Notes: generated by a model from the sequence alone, not told the origin. Positions 24,278 through 34,064 are shown, counted from the first letter of the stretch. The stretch: 41,541 nt of DNA from Bacteroidales bacterium (GCA_017530105.1 JAFXMW010000040.1:1-41541); one strand, 5' to 3'. Made by a program: numbers and translations.

Positions 24278-25339
24278 ATGAACAACCTCGCTCCGGAAAT
24301 AAAGCTTTTCACTGCCGGCGACCTTGCAGACTGGCTGGCAACAGGTCACAGCACCGCAGGACTCTCCAATGAAGTGATTTCGCGATGCCGTGCCGCGGCT
24401 ATTGCCCACAACCCCTACGTACACAAGGACGACCCATGTGTGGCAGCCATTTACATCAATGGCAAGCCAGTCACATTCACCGCCACGTTTGCCGACAACA
24501 TCAATGGCACCGTCTACCGGTGGTTCAGCACCCTGTGGTGCAACCCCGAACACCGTGGGAAAGGGTACCCACTGATTGCCGTCGGCACGCTGATTGAACA
24601 TTATGGAGCGGAAAAATGCCTCGATATGTGGGGAGCGCCGGAGACCGTTGAGATATTCAGGTATTTCGGACACAACGACACCACAGTGCCGGAGTACCAA
24701 TTTACGCCTAAGAGCATCCGACGCGACAGTCTGAAAGGTCAGGCGGCATACTTGCTCAACAAACTGAAGAGAAATTTCGGCGGCGGAAGAACGAAGCAAC
24801 ATCGAACTTTCATCGAACCTACCTACAGGCTGCAATACACCAACACGGTGGACGAGGAGACCTATTGTTTTATCCAGAACCATGCCGGCGGGGACCTGAT
24901 TCCCCGTACCCGCGAAATGTTGAACTGGATACTGGCTTATCATTTCATGCAGAGGACTCCGCTGCTTGCCTCCAAAGAGGGTGGCAACCCGTTTCACGAT
25001 TGCGACAGCCGCTATTGGATGAGCGGGGTGAAACTGTTTGTCGACGACCGACTCGCGGCTTTCTATATTCTTGTTGACTCGGACAGGGGGTTGTCGGTTA
25101 AATATTTATACTACGACAAGGAGTATGCCGATTGTGTGTTCGATTCGGTTGCACGCCATGTGCAGACTCTGCGGAACCCCCGTTTCACGACCCGCCACCC
25201 GCAATTGGCCGACTATATCGATTCGATGCATCTTTTCGACAAAAAGACCATCGTCCCCATATCCTTTTCCTACCCCCCGGCATTTGCTTTCCCGGCAACG
25301 GCAATGTCGCAGGGTGGCGACGGCGACGGGTTTGTTTGA
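24278..25339 (+). CDS. GNAT-fold acyltransferase, putative ACP-dependent
   Basis: 353 residues. The N-terminal half has GNAT features: WFSTLWCNPEHRGKGYPLIA with the acyl-donor loop HRGKGY (92-97), followed by a typical alpha/beta segment ending in ETVEIFRYFGH. The C-terminal half (about 175-353) is of unknown type and may be a second, degenerate GNAT-like domain. The start codon directly follows the ACP stop. Inference: it moves an acyl group from the ACP to a sugar amine or nucleotide-sugar. A CoA donor remains possible. Confidence 0.72.
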   Translation: MNNLAPEIKLFTAGDLADWLATGHSTAGLSNEVISRCRAAAIAHNPYVHKDDPCVAAIYINGKPVTFTATFADNINGTVYRWFSTLWCNPEHRGKGYPLIAVGTLIEHYGAEKCLDMWGAPETVEIFRYFGHNDTTVPEYQFTPKSIRRDSLKGQAAYLLNKLKRNFGGGRTKQHRTFIEPTYRLQYTNTVDEETYCFIQNHAGGDLIPRTREMLNWILAYHFMQRTPLLASKEGGNPFHDCDSRYWMSGVKLFVDDRLAAFYILVDSDRGLSVKYLYYDKEYADCVFDSVARHVQTLRNPRFTTRHPQLADYIDSMHLFDKKTIVPISFSYPPAFAFPATAMSQGGDGDGFV

Positions 25340-25374
25340 TTTGACTGTTAAAGAAACAAATAAACTGCAATAAG

Positions 25375-26094
25375 ATGATTGTCACAAATCTTCCTGCAAT
25401 TGGACGGAAAATAAACAAGCGAGCCGACAGGTTGCGTTTCCAGCCTTTGGAGGTATTTGTAATCCATGCTGTTACGGACACCTATAACCCTGAGGCCTAC
25501 TTGCGGGAGGACTGGATGCAGACAGAAATATTTGTACAGACTATCAAACGATTGAAAAGAGACTACACATTTATTCCACTTACCGAGGCCTATGGGCATT
25601 TGAAGCACGATTGGCTGCGACGCAGGCGTTATGCTGTGCTGACGTGCGACGACGGTTTTGCTTCGGTGCAGGGGATACTGCCATTCCTTGAATCGGAAAA
25701 GGTGCCCATCACCCTATTCATTAACCCGCGCTATCTGGACGGAAAGAGCCGACGCGAGGGGTATGCCCCGTCGGTTGAGTATTTAACCGAGGCTCAGCTG
25801 GCAGGTTTGACGTCACACCTTGTCAGTATAGGAATGCATGGTTACGAACATTTGGATGCAACTAAACAAAGCGAGGAGGAATTCGGGCGCTCGGTGACAC
25901 TTTGCACAGAGATGCTCGGCAAGCATCCGCGCTACATACCTTACTTCGCCTACACATGGGGAAGGAATAACGCCACTACCGAAAGGGTTCTGAAACGCAT
26001 GGGGGTTGTGCCTGTGCTTTGCGACGGAGCCTCGAACTACCATTATCGCGGTGCCATCAGCCGGAGACTTCTGCCTGAAGAAGAAAACAAATAA
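25375..26094 (+). CDS. Polysaccharide deacetylase (CE4/NodB-like)
   Basis: 239 residues, no signal peptide. The NodB motif 1 equivalent is LTCDDGF (usually TFDDG), and motif 2 is MHGYEH with the two metal-binding His separated by three residues. Known members remove N-acetyl groups from glycans in a metal-dependent way. It lies 35 nt after the GNAT gene. De-acetylation could free an amine for the acyl group of the ACP, a link that is only inferred. Confidence 0.82.
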   Translation: MIVTNLPAIGRKINKRADRLRFQPLEVFVIHAVTDTYNPEAYLREDWMQTEIFVQTIKRLKRDYTFIPLTEAYGHLKHDWLRRRRYAVLTCDDGFASVQGILPFLESEKVPITLFINPRYLDGKSRREGYAPSVEYLTEAQLAGLTSHLVSIGMHGYEHLDATKQSEEEFGRSVTLCTEMLGKHPRYIPYFAYTWGRNNATTERVLKRMGVVPVLCDGASNYHYRGAISRRLLPEEENK

Positions 26095-26105
26095 TAACCG
26101 AAGAC

Positions 26106-27089
26106 ATGTCAACCCCTAAATATTCCGTCATAGTCCCACTCTACAACAAGGAACGGTATATCGAGCGCACATTATCGAGCATACTGGCGCAACGTTCCGA
26201 CGTGTCGACACCCGACTATGAGTTAATCGTGATTGACGACGGAAGCACCGACTCATCGCTACAGGTAGCCCGGACTATAATAGGCGACAAACGGCCGTGG
26301 TGCCGCGTGGTGAGTCAGAAAAACAGCGGTGTAGCCGCCACAAGAAACAACGGTGTTGCCATGTCGACGGGTGAATATATCTGTTTTCTTGACTCGGACG
26401 ACTGGTGGGAGCCGGATTTTCTGGCGGAGATGGACAGGCTGATTGCCGATTTCCCAGAGGCGGGCATGTACGGCACGGGTTTTTATTTGGTGAAAAACGG
26501 CAGACGTTCGGTCGCCCCTATCGGAGTGGACAAAGATTTTGAGAGGGGATATATCAATTACTGCCAAACTTATGCCAAGACCCTTTGCATGCCTATCACA
26601 TCGAGCTCGGTGGCAATAAGGAGAGAGTGTTTTGTGGAGGCAGGACAGTTTAACACCAAGCTCACATTCGGGGAGGATTTCGACCTGTGGATACGGTTGG
26701 CTTTGGCACACCCTGTGGCATTGGTAAACAAACCGTTGTCGAATTATTTTCAAGACCAGCCTGTGAAAGGACGGGCGACACGCCGACTGCACAACCCGGA
26801 GAACCACATGCTGTGGAATCTTGAATACCTGAGTGACGAGGAGAAACGGAACGGGGACTTGAAACTGTTGCTTGACAAACTGCGCAGCAGCGGGTTGTTT
26901 TTCTATTACCTTTCGAGCCAATACCACGATGCGACACTGCCCGAACTGGCTAAAATCGACTGGACTAAACTGCCCCATTCCTCATACAAGAAATACAATT
27001 CGCCTATTTGGCGTGAACGGCTTGTTTTCCGGCTAAGGCGTACGGGAGCAACCATAAAGAAGACACTTTTGTCTATTGTTCATTCATAA
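26106..27089 (+). CDS. GT2 family glycosyltransferase
   Basis: 327 residues with YSVIVPLYNKE at the start, VIDDGSTDSS (42-51) and the metal-binding LDSDDWWEP around 95-103, all typical GT2. The C-terminal part is basic. Begins 11 nt after the deacetylase gene; its end overlaps the most upstream possible start of the next gene. Donor and acceptor unknown. Confidence 0.9.
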   Translation: MSTPKYSVIVPLYNKERYIERTLSSILAQRSDVSTPDYELIVIDDGSTDSSLQVARTIIGDKRPWCRVVSQKNSGVAATRNNGVAMSTGEYICFLDSDDWWEPDFLAEMDRLIADFPEAGMYGTGFYLVKNGRRSVAPIGVDKDFERGYINYCQTYAKTLCMPITSSSVAIRRECFVEAGQFNTKLTFGEDFDLWIRLALAHPVALVNKPLSNYFQDQPVKGRATRRLHNPENHMLWNLEYLSDEEKRNGDLKLLLDKLRSSGLFFYYLSSQYHDATLPELAKIDWTKLPHSSYKKYNSPIWRERLVFRLRRTGATIKKTLLSIVHS

Positions 27090-28512
27090 TAACAACTTTC
27101 AACTTTCTAATATCTTGGTACCCTTTTTCCCAAAACAGATTTCCCGCCGTGGTATATTGATTTATCTAATATGCCTTGGCACCGTCAGCCTCATCTTTTT
27201 CCGTCACATGATGAAACTTGATTACATCGTAATCGGAATTGTATGGGTGCTGTTGTTTTTCTTGCTGTCGAGCCGGTACTCGATGAAATGGATTTCCCTG
27301 CCGGAAAAGAAGTTTGTAAGGAAATTATTCTGGACAGCATTTGCGTTCCGCGTGGTTTGGGTAATATTCTCGTTCTTCTTCTATATTGTCAAGACGGGGA
27401 TGCCATTCGAGTTCGGTTCGAGCGATGCCATGGGATACCACGATGAAGCACTGTGGTTCCAGGAGATTGGTTTTGCCTCGACATGGGACTACCTGTCGCA
27501 CAGATCAATAGCCGACGCCGGCTATCCTGTTTATCTGACATTGCTATACAGTGTAACCGGAGGAAGTATTATCATTACCCGAATAATAAAGTCGCTGCTG
27601 AGTGCATGGATGTGTGTGTTGATGTATCGTCTTGCCAAAAGGAACGTAGGAGAAGAGGCCGGCAGGATGACCGGCATTTTCTGTTGCCTCATGCCAAACC
27701 TGATTATGTACTGCGGACTTCACTTGAAGGAGACCGAGATGCTATTCCTTACAGTTGCTGCATTGGAGCGTGCCGACGCCCTGTTGCGCAGTCCGAAAGT
27801 GAACGTTTGGAATCTGATTGTGGTGGCACTACTTGTGGTGAGCTTGTTTTTCTTCCGTACAGTGCTGGGTGCCACAATGATATTTGCAATTCTGTCGGCG
27901 CTGGTGTTCTCATCCAATGCATTGATGGGGCGATGGAACCGAGTGGTGCTGATATCATGGGCCATTATCGCCTTGGTGGTAATGGCAGGAGGTACACTGG
28001 CAAACGAGACACTGAGTGTGTGGGAAGGTCGAAGCGAAAACCAGGCAGCAAAACGAGACTATCAGGTGTACAAGGGCATTAAATGGGCAAAATATGCAAC
28101 AGGGTCGGTTATGGCACCCATCATGTTTGTTCTGCCATTCCCCACGATGGTAGACGTAGACGAACAGTACAACCAGCAGTTGATAAACGGTGGTAACTAT
28201 GTGCGTAACTTCTTCGGAATCTTCACGCTGATTGCATTGTTCAGTGCCATTTTTGTCAAGAAGAACTGGCGCGACCTGGCATTGATAGGATCGTTTATAA
28301 TATCCTACTTGGGTGTAATATGTATGAGCGGTTTTGCCAACTCGGAGCGATTTCTTTTGCCAGGACTGCCATTCTTGCTATTGATGGCGGCATACGGCGT
28401 TTCACTGCTGGATGAACGAAATTTCAAATGGGTTAGAATTTGGTATTACATTGTGCCTGTCATGGTTATCGGCTGGGCAGTCTTTAAACTGGGTTCGCGA
28501 GGTATTCTATAA
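27076..28512 (+). CDS. Polytopic GT-C type membrane glycosyltransferase (ArnT/PMT-like)
   Basis: Up to 478 residues with about ten to eleven hydrophobic spans. The start is uncertain: the TTG at 27076 is the most upstream choice, with another in-frame TTG at 27115; the first ATG (27208) would cut off a transmembrane segment. An acidic pair in the first periplasmic loop (GYHDEALWF, about 124-132) fits the Asp/Glu of GT-C enzymes using polyprenyl-phosphate sugars. A side-branch transferase in the periplasm or a polymerase-like role are both possible; I saw no Wzx or classical Wzy. Confidence 0.72.
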   Translation: MFIHNNNFQLSNILVPFFPKQISRRGILIYLICLGTVSLIFFRHMMKLDYIVIGIVWVLLFFLLSSRYSMKWISLPEKKFVRKLFWTAFAFRVVWVIFSFFFYIVKTGMPFEFGSSDAMGYHDEALWFQEIGFASTWDYLSHRSIADAGYPVYLTLLYSVTGGSIIITRIIKSLLSAWMCVLMYRLAKRNVGEEAGRMTGIFCCLMPNLIMYCGLHLKETEMLFLTVAALERADALLRSPKVNVWNLIVVALLVVSLFFFRTVLGATMIFAILSALVFSSNALMGRWNRVVLISWAIIALVVMAGGTLANETLSVWEGRSENQAAKRDYQVYKGIKWAKYATGSVMAPIMFVLPFPTMVDVDEQYNQQLINGGNYVRNFFGIFTLIALFSAIFVKKNWRDLALIGSFIISYLGVICMSGFANSERFLLPGLPFLLLMAAYGVSLLDERNFKWVRIWYYIVPVMVIGWAVFKLGSRGIL

Positions 28513-28521
28513 TAAAACATT

Positions 28522-29616
28522 ATGGCACGGGAAAAAGTTGCGTATTTCTTTGGAAGTTTGAATAGAGGAGGCGCCGAGACACTGGTCTTGGATGTCCTTT
28601 CACGTCATTCCCAATTGCCGTATGATGCATTATGTATCTACCGCAACGAAGGTACGTTGTCGGAACGCTATCGCAACACCGGTGCACAGATGATAAGGCT
28701 GCCTCGGGGTAAAAGCTGGCTGGGTTACATAGTGCGGTTAAGCAAGGTGTTAAGAAAGGAGGGAGTCACTGTCATCCATGCACAAACGTCGCTGAACGCC
28801 ATTCTGGCGGTTGTCTGTACATGGTTCACCCGGGTGCGGGCTGTGACCACATTCCACGGATATGGTTATATCAATTCCCCGAAACTGCTGCGACGGCTTA
28901 TCTTCAAGGGCAGCGACAAGGTGGTGTTTGTAAGCAAGGAATTGAAGGATGCCTACCTGAAACGAGGTGATTTCGGCTGCAAGGAGAAATGCGTGATAGT
29001 GTACAACGGAATTGACTTTGACAAGTTTAACATCCTCGCCACTGGAAGCAACAACAAGAGACTGGAACTGTGCATGGTGGGCAGTTTCGGTGAAGGAAGG
29101 AACCACTTATTTGTATGCAAGTTTTTATCAAGACTGCTTGAAAATGGGATTGATTTCCATTTCACCTTTATCGGAGCAGCACGCGACAACGAAATGAAAA
29201 TCTACAATGACTGCGTTGACTATTGCAAGGAGCACGGCCTCGAAGGGTATGTGACCTTTGCAGGGCTGAGGGACGATGTCCCCGAACTGTTGCGAGGAAT
29301 GGACGCATTTGTCTATGCCACACGCCACGACAGCTTCGGAATAGCGGTGATGGAGGCAGTGGCGGCCGGATTACCCACTTTTGTGAACGATTGGTGCGTG
29401 ATGAAGGAATTGACACGGGAAGGAGAACTGGCCACCCTTTATGAGACCGACAATGTGGACTCGCTGTACGACAAGTTTTGTGATTTTGTAGCACACCGCG
29501 ACGACTACAGGACTAAGGCCAAAGAGAACGCCATACTGGTTAGAGAACTCTATAGTATTGAACAACATATTAAAACATTGATACAGGTATACGCTATTCG
29601 CAGTAATGCCGATTAA
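28522..29616 (+). CDS. GT4 family glycosyltransferase
   Basis: 364 residues, GT-B fold. The N-terminus FFGSLNRGGAETLVLD is the hallmark GGAE loop of GT4 enzymes. The donor-binding part includes VYNGIDFDKF and RHDSFGIAVMEAVAAGLP, a variant of the E-x7-E motif with the first Glu replaced. Begins 9 nt after the membrane protein gene. The sugar is unknown. Gap 29617-29749 after it holds no recognised signal. Confidence 0.9.
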   Translation: MAREKVAYFFGSLNRGGAETLVLDVLSRHSQLPYDALCIYRNEGTLSERYRNTGAQMIRLPRGKSWLGYIVRLSKVLRKEGVTVIHAQTSLNAILAVVCTWFTRVRAVTTFHGYGYINSPKLLRRLIFKGSDKVVFVSKELKDAYLKRGDFGCKEKCVIVYNGIDFDKFNILATGSNNKRLELCMVGSFGEGRNHLFVCKFLSRLLENGIDFHFTFIGAARDNEMKIYNDCVDYCKEHGLEGYVTFAGLRDDVPELLRGMDAFVYATRHDSFGIAVMEAVAAGLPTFVNDWCVMKELTREGELATLYETDNVDSLYDKFCDFVAHRDDYRTKAKENAILVRELYSIEQHIKTLIQVYAIRSNAD

Positions 29617-29749
29617 TCATTTTGACCATTCACATACTCTTTGCTGACAATAGCCTTTTGCCTGCTCATAAGCAACATTATACAGAAAAGCCCTTTTCGT
29701 GCATTCAGTCTCTCTGATGAGGGTGAAAATAATAAATAAAAAACATATT

Positions 29750-30709
29750 ATGAAATCAGTCGGTTTACCCATATCACACAAGGAAAACGAAAGGCGGAGG
29801 ACACTGGTTCCCCGCGACATACCATCCATCAAACACCCCGACCTTATTTCCATTGAAAAGGGCTATGGAGATGTGCTCGGATACCGCGACGAAGATTATT
29901 CCAGCCTTGGAGTGAACGTAGCAGACAGGTCTACTGTGCTGGCCAAAGACATCATTGCCGACCCCAAGGTGGGAGATGCCGAATATCTCGACACCCTGAA
30001 GGGACAAACCGTGTTCGGATGGCTCCATGCCGTACAAAACCGCGACATCACCGACAAGGTAATCAACGGTGGACTGACAGCCTACGCATGGGAGGACATG
30101 TACGAAGAGGGGCGACACAGTTTCTGGCGCAATAACGAGATAGCCGGCGAAGCCGCCGTCTTCCACGCCTACATGTGCCACGGCATATTCCCCTACAACA
30201 CCCGCGCGGCAGTGCTGGGACGAGGCAATATTGCTCGCGGGGCGGTGAAAACACTCAATTTCATGGGTGCCGAAGTGATACAATACGACCGGAAAACAGA
30301 ACAACTGTTCCGTCATGAACTTGACAGATTTGATGTTGTGGTCAACGCCATTCTTTGGGACACCTCGCGCCACGACCACATCATTTATCGCGAAGACTTG
30401 AAACGCATGAAACAAGGGGCCATGATAATCGATGTGTCGTGCGACCGCAACGGCGGAGTGGAAACCAGTGTGCCCACCACCATCGACAACCCCACCTACG
30501 AAGTGGACGGCATCACCCACTATGTGGTGGACCATACCCCGTCACTTTTCTGGAAAACTGCCACCGAAACCCTCAGCACCGAATTTGTCAAATACATAGA
30601 CTTCCTGATTGAAGACCGCCCTCTGGACAACGAGGTACTGCGTGGTTGCCACAACTTTGAAAAAGGCAAGATACTGGACAACCGCATCATCAAATTCCAA
30701 AACCGTTAA
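29750..30709 (+). CDS. N5-(carboxyethyl)ornithine synthase-like opine dehydrogenase
   Basis: 319 residues from the ATG at 29750; an in-frame ATG at 29699 lacks support. The protein matches the alanine dehydrogenase/transhydrogenase fold group: KSVGLPISHKENERRRTLVP at the N-terminus, the NAD(P)-binding loop AVLGRGNIARG (154-164), then YDRKTEQLF, AMIIDVSCD and VVDHTPSLF. The closest family I recognise is carboxyethyl-ornithine synthase, which reductively joins pyruvate to an amino acid side-chain amine. Related carboxyethyl-lysine residues are known constituents of some Gram-negative O-antigens. A role in making such a decoration here is inferred. Alanine dehydrogenase is a less likely alternative, given length and motifs. 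Confidence 0.8.
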   Translation: MKSVGLPISHKENERRRTLVPRDIPSIKHPDLISIEKGYGDVLGYRDEDYSSLGVNVADRSTVLAKDIIADPKVGDAEYLDTLKGQTVFGWLHAVQNRDITDKVINGGLTAYAWEDMYEEGRHSFWRNNEIAGEAAVFHAYMCHGIFPYNTRAAVLGRGNIARGAVKTLNFMGAEVIQYDRKTEQLFRHELDRFDVVVNAILWDTSRHDHIIYREDLKRMKQGAMIIDVSCDRNGGVETSVPTTIDNPTYEVDGITHYVVDHTPSLFWKTATETLSTEFVKYIDFLIEDRPLDNEVLRGCHNFEKGKILDNRIIKFQNR

Positions 30710-30727
30710 CGCAAAAAAGAGACACTT

Positions 30728-31741
30728 ATGAATATCACCATTACCGGCGGAGCAGGGTTCATCGGCTCCAATCTTTGTGAATATTTCGTGGCGAAAGGAC
30801 ATAACATAACCTGTCTTGACAACCTCTCTACTGGTTTCCGCCGCAATATCGAACCCTTGCTGGAAAAATCTAATTTCCATTTCATCGAAGGGGACATCCG
30901 CGACCTCGACACCTGCCGCAAAGTCCTGGAAGGGTGCGACGTGGTATTACACGAAGCCGCATTAGGCAGCGTGCCACGCAGCATCAACGACCCTCTGAAC
31001 ACCAACGCCAACAACATCGACGGCTTTCTTAACATGCTGGTGGCTGCCCGCGATGCCAAAGTAAAGCGTTTCGTCTACGCAGCCAGCTCATCAACCTATG
31101 GCGACAGCAAAGAGCTGCCCAAGATAGAGCACAACATCGGCCGCCCGCTCTCCCCATACGCCATCACAAAATATGTAAACGAACTATATGCCAATGTCTT
31201 CTCCAATCTCTATGGAATAGAAACCGTCGGGCTACGCTACTTCAATGTCTTCGGCCGCCGTCAAGACCCCAACGGTGCCTACGCTGCCGTGATACCCCTG
31301 TGGGTCAAAGCACTCATCAACCACCAGTCGCCCTTCATCAACGGTGACGGCACCTATTCGCGCGACTTCACCTATATCGACAACGTCATCCAAGCCAACG
31401 AACTCGCCGCCACCACTCCCGCCGAAGTATTGCGCGAAAGAATGTCGCTCTACAACACCACCCTGCCCCCCAAGGCTCCCATCGACATGGTGTTCAACGT
31501 AGCCTATGGAGGCAACACCACACTCAATGCCCTTTTCGCCTGCCTGCGCGACAACCTCGCTCACTTCGACCCCGCCATCGCCGACATACAACCCACCTAT
31601 CGCGAAAACCGTCCCGGCGACATACCCCACTCCCAAGCCTCCATCATCAAGGCACAGCGTGTGCTGGGATACCAACCGAAATACGATGCCCTGACAGGCT
31701 TCGGGCAAGCATGCGAATGGTATTGGAACAACCTACGATAA
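30728..31741 (+). CDS. wbpP: UDP-GlcNAc(A) 4-epimerase, WbpP/TviC type
   Basis: 337 residues, extended SDR fold. It has GGAGFIGSN (7-15), Ser-Ser-Ser with Tyr-x3-Lys (SPYAITK), and the subgroup-specific segments ALGSVPRSINDP, YFNVFGRRQDPNGAYAAVIP and NGDGTYSRDF. These are characteristic of WbpP-type epimerases acting on UDP-GlcNAc or its uronic acid, giving UDP-GalNAc(A). No UDP-GlcNAc dehydrogenase is seen in the window, so the plain N-acetyl sugar is the simpler assumption. Followed after 6 nt by a GT4 gene. Confidence 0.9.
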   Translation: MNITITGGAGFIGSNLCEYFVAKGHNITCLDNLSTGFRRNIEPLLEKSNFHFIEGDIRDLDTCRKVLEGCDVVLHEAALGSVPRSINDPLNTNANNIDGFLNMLVAARDAKVKRFVYAASSSTYGDSKELPKIEHNIGRPLSPYAITKYVNELYANVFSNLYGIETVGLRYFNVFGRRQDPNGAYAAVIPLWVKALINHQSPFINGDGTYSRDFTYIDNVIQANELAATTPAEVLRERMSLYNTTLPPKAPIDMVFNVAYGGNTTLNALFACLRDNLAHFDPAIADIQPTYRENRPGDIPHSQASIIKAQRVLGYQPKYDALTGFGQACEWYWNNLR

Positions 31742-31747
31742 AACCAG

Positions 31748-32677
31748 ATGAAAGTAATATTTGTAGCCAGCGGCAACAAAAGCGTGGGCACTGTCAGTGC
31801 CTTTGTCCGCTCACAATTCGAATCGCTGCAGCAGGAGGGTCTCGACATGATTCTCTTTCCCATCCGTGGCAAAGGATGGAAGTCATACTCCAAGGCCATA
31901 CTCCAACTGCGACGCCTTATCCGTCGCGAGCGTCCCGACATCGTCCACGCCCACTATTCCGTATGCGGTGTGGCTGCCGCCCTTGCTGCCTGCTGCTCCC
32001 GTTCCAAAGTCGTGGTTTCCATTCTGGGAAGTTTCCCGCGCAAAACCTTCAAACGGAGATGGGTGCGGTTCTTCATCAAGCACATCTGGGATGCCACCAT
32101 TGTCAAATCGCAACGCACAGCCAACCAACTGGGCATGACCCTGCCGGTAATCCCCAACGGGGTGAACCTCGACCAGTTTACACTCATCGACCAACAACAG
32201 GCACGCGAAATGTGCGGATTCGACCAAGACCACAAATACATCATCTGGTGTTCACACCCCTCCCGCACCGAGAAACGCTACAACTGGGCGGAGGAAGCCG
32301 TTAAACTGCTCAAAAACGACAAGGCCGTACTCTATCCCGTATTCGACAAAAGCCACGACGACGTAGTCAAATACATGTGTGCCGCCGACGTACTCCTCCT
32401 CACCTCGGTCATGGAAGGGTCGCCCAACGTAATCAAAGAAGCCATGGCCTGCAACTGCCCCATTGTAAGCACCGATGTGGGCGATGTGTCGTGGGTGACC
32501 GAAGGCGTAGCCGGTACCTATGTGGCACCCAACGGCGACACCCAAGCCCTCAGCCGGATGCTCTCCCAAGCCCTTGCTTTCGGCCAACGTACCCAAGGCC
32601 GCCAACGCATCATCGACTGCGGACTGACAACCCAAAAAACAGCTAAAAAAATAGAAGCCATATATGACACTTTATAA
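31748..32677 (+). CDS. GT4 family glycosyltransferase
   Basis: 309 residues, somewhat short for GT4. It has a GT-B fold with PDIVHAHYSVCG in the N-domain, IPNGVNLDQF at the domain junction, and an intact E-x7-E motif (EGSPNVIKE). Overlaps the next gene by 14 nt. Sugar specificity unknown. Confidence 0.9.
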   Translation: MKVIFVASGNKSVGTVSAFVRSQFESLQQEGLDMILFPIRGKGWKSYSKAILQLRRLIRRERPDIVHAHYSVCGVAAALAACCSRSKVVVSILGSFPRKTFKRRWVRFFIKHIWDATIVKSQRTANQLGMTLPVIPNGVNLDQFTLIDQQQAREMCGFDQDHKYIIWCSHPSRTEKRYNWAEEAVKLLKNDKAVLYPVFDKSHDDVVKYMCAADVLLLTSVMEGSPNVIKEAMACNCPIVSTDVGDVSWVTEGVAGTYVAPNGDTQALSRMLSQALAFGQRTQGRQRIIDCGLTTQKTAKKIEAIYDTL

Positions 32678-34064
32678 CCTCCTCGACCAACACCTCTTCC
32701 TCCCTATAGGCGACCTGGTCTATGGCAGCCGTGTGCAAGCCAAACTGAAAGAACTGCGCCGCACCGACCGCCTCGATGCGGCCCAACTGCGCCAACTGCA
32801 AGACGCTAAACTGCAACGGCTTGTCAGACACTGCTACGACACCGTGCCCTACTACACACAACTCTTCGACCGCCTCGGGATAAAGCCCGAACAAATCAAA
32901 ACCCGCGAAGACCTTGCCCTCCTCCCCGTACTCACCAAACAAACCATACGCGACAACTACGACAACCTCTTCAGCACAGCCATAAGCCCCAAACGCTGGC
33001 GCAAATCATCCACAGGGGGAAGCACCGGAATGCCCCTCAAATTCTGTACCGACACTGCCGAATGGAGCAGCTGGAAAGCCTCCACCCTGCGCGCATGGGA
33101 ATGGTACGGGCTGCAACTGGGCGACAAAATCTTCTCCCTCGGTGGCAGTTCCATCAACAAAAAGAAACAACTCTTCTCCTTCAAAGGCCTCTACGACCGC
33201 GTCATCATGCGCAACTACAAATACAGCAGCGCCGACGTAACCGATGAAAGCATGCACCGCAACTACGTCGAAATGATGAAACTCAAGCCCGCCGCCCTGC
33301 GCGGATACGGCTCGGCACTCTACATTCTGGCACGCTATATCGAAAAACAGCATCTCCCCGTCTGCCCCATCAAAGTCATTCTCACCACAGGCGAAGTGCT
33401 CATGCCCGAATACCGGCGCAAACTGGAAGAAGTGTTCCACGCCCCCCTCTACGATGCCTACGGTGCCGGCGACGGCGGCATCCTCTCGCACGAATGTCCC
33501 GAACACCAAGGCCTGCACATCACCGAAGAAGCCTGCATTATCGAAATAACCGACAAACAAGGCCATCCGCTGCCCGACGGACAGGTGGGACAAGTATGCG
33601 CCACCGACCTCGACAACTACGTCTTCCCCTTCCTCCGCTACCATGTGGGCGACATGGCCTATATCAAAACCGAGCCCTGCCCCTGCGGGCGTGCCTCAAG
33701 ACTCATAGGCGAAGTGATGGGGCGTGCCGGACGACTGATGTACAACAAACAAGGAGTCCCCATTTCTCCCACCGTACTCCCCATGATGTTCTATCCTCAC
33801 CTCGACTACCACAACACCGAATACCAGAAAACCTACTACAAAATCGACAAATTCCAAATCAGGCAAGACCGCAACGGCGACCTGCTGATTCTCCTCAAAC
33901 TCAAAGACCCCTCCGAACCTCACGAACAATTCAATTACATCATCGACAACTACCGCAACCACTTCACCGGCTCGGAAGTGCAACTGCAGTTTGTCGACGA
34001 CATCCCCTGTCTGCCCTCGGGCAAAGAAGACTACTGTGTTTCGGAATACGAATACCAAGCCTAA
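32664..34064 (+). CDS. PaaK/CapK-family adenylate-forming enzyme
   Basis: 466 residues. The phosphate-binding loop SSTGGSTGMP (115-124), the YGAGDGG segment where AMP-ligases have YGxTE, and a Cys-rich CPCGRASRLI match the phenylacetate-CoA ligase-like family, whose capsule members are called CapK. They activate a carboxylic acid as an AMP ester. This is the second adenylating enzyme in the locus, distinct from the NRPS-type enzyme at 22288. Its substrate is unknown; the opine-type acid from 29750 or an uronic acid are candidates. Confidence 0.87.
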   Translation: MTLYNLLDQHLFLPIGDLVYGSRVQAKLKELRRTDRLDAAQLRQLQDAKLQRLVRHCYDTVPYYTQLFDRLGIKPEQIKTREDLALLPVLTKQTIRDNYDNLFSTAISPKRWRKSSTGGSTGMPLKFCTDTAEWSSWKASTLRAWEWYGLQLGDKIFSLGGSSINKKKQLFSFKGLYDRVIMRNYKYSSADVTDESMHRNYVEMMKLKPAALRGYGSALYILARYIEKQHLPVCPIKVILTTGEVLMPEYRRKLEEVFHAPLYDAYGAGDGGILSHECPEHQGLHITEEACIIEITDKQGHPLPDGQVGQVCATDLDNYVFPFLRYHVGDMAYIKTEPCPCGRASRLIGEVMGRAGRLMYNKQGVPISPTVLPMMFYPHLDYHNTEYQKTYYKIDKFQIRQDRNGDLLILLKLKDPSEPHEQFNYIIDNYRNHFTGSEVQLQFVDDIPCLPSGKEDYCVSEYEYQA

